Shown: positions 5,138 to 5,264 of the stretch, piece by piece | Position numbering within the stretch: position 1 is the stretch's first letter | Layout of the letters: the number at the start of each line of letters is the position of its first letter | NCBI GenBank assembly: GCA_003497545.1 | Contig: DNNT01000087.1 | Location: 3,083-8,346 of the forward strand | Direction of reading: 5' to 3' | DNA length: 5,264 nt | DNA from: Arenimonas sp. | GTDB taxonomy: Bacteria > Pseudomonadota > Gammaproteobacteria > Xanthomonadales > Xanthomonadaceae | Notes under the pieces: generated by a model | Database searches by the model: none | What the model was told of the DNA's origin: nothing | The model's input: the letters and a program-made list of their open reading frames with translations, nothing else | Translations under genes and position numbers: made by a program

Positions 5138-5264
5138 GTGAGCGCTTCGCCGCTGCTGTCCCAGCTGATCGAGGCCCTGCGCTGCCTGCCCGGCGTCGGC
5201 CAGAAGTCGGCGCAGCGCATGGCCTACCACCTGCTCGAACGCGACCGCGAGGGCGGCCTGCGCC
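5138..5264 (+). CDS. recR: Recombination protein RecR, N-terminal part (3' truncated)
   Basis: RecR works with RecO (and RecF) to load RecA on SSB-coated single-stranded gaps. Only 42 codons plus one base are in the window. They match the start of E. coli RecR closely: [18 protein letters not shown] (4-21) then [15 protein letters not shown] (23-37), containing the N-terminal helix-hairpin-helix DNA-binding motif. Position 22 is Gln where E. coli has Pro. The zinc finger and TOPRIM domains would lie beyond the right edge. The start is GTG 5138, 7 bp after the ybaB stop; the Shine-Dalgarno is weak, so it may rely on coupling to ybaB. Identity is secure from the conserved N-terminus and the dnaX-ybaB-recR context. 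Confidence 0.96.
   Translation, partial: MSASPLLSQLIEALRCLPGVGQKSAQRMAYHLLERDREGGLR

Overview
This GC-rich window, with strong G/C preference at third codon positions, looks like the chromosome of a gammaproteobacterium. The wording of MoaC, DnaX and YbaB best fits the Xanthomonadaceae (Lysobacter/Luteimonas/Xanthomonas type). That assignment is inference from remembered family sequences, not a search. Everything legible is housekeeping or cofactor metabolism; I see no phage, IS element, CRISPR, toxin or defence gene.

Left part (1-2473, + strand): the tail of a metallo-beta-lactamase-fold hydrolase, then moaA, moaC, moaD and moaE. These encode GTP to cyclic pyranopterin monophosphate (MoaA, MoaC) and sulfur insertion giving molybdopterin (MoaD, MoaE). 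Every junction is a 4-bp overlap or a 1-bp gap, so this is one tightly coupled operon running in from the left edge. moaB/mog, moeA and moeB are not in the window.

Middle (2474-3068, no protein gene): first a convergent spacer with phased CGGATA direct repeats and several short-loop hairpins. Then come two RNA genes on the - strand, read tRNA-Ser(GGA) first and the 4.5S signal recognition particle RNA (ffs) second, separated by a 41-bp linker holding a perfect hairpin. A 140-bp divergent region between the tRNA and dnaX carries a candidate promoter in each direction.

Right part (3069-5264, + strand): dnaX (clamp-loader tau subunit), ybaB (nucleoid-associated protein) and the start of recR, cut by the window edge. 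This dnaX-ybaB-recR order is the classic bacterial replication/repair cluster.

The window does not show a convincing undescribed system. The points most worth a second look are the intergenic repeats and tandem hairpins beside ffs, the probable tRNA-Ser/ffs joint transcript, the coupling of an uncharacterised hydrolase to moaA, and the lack of an obvious frameshift signal in dnaX.
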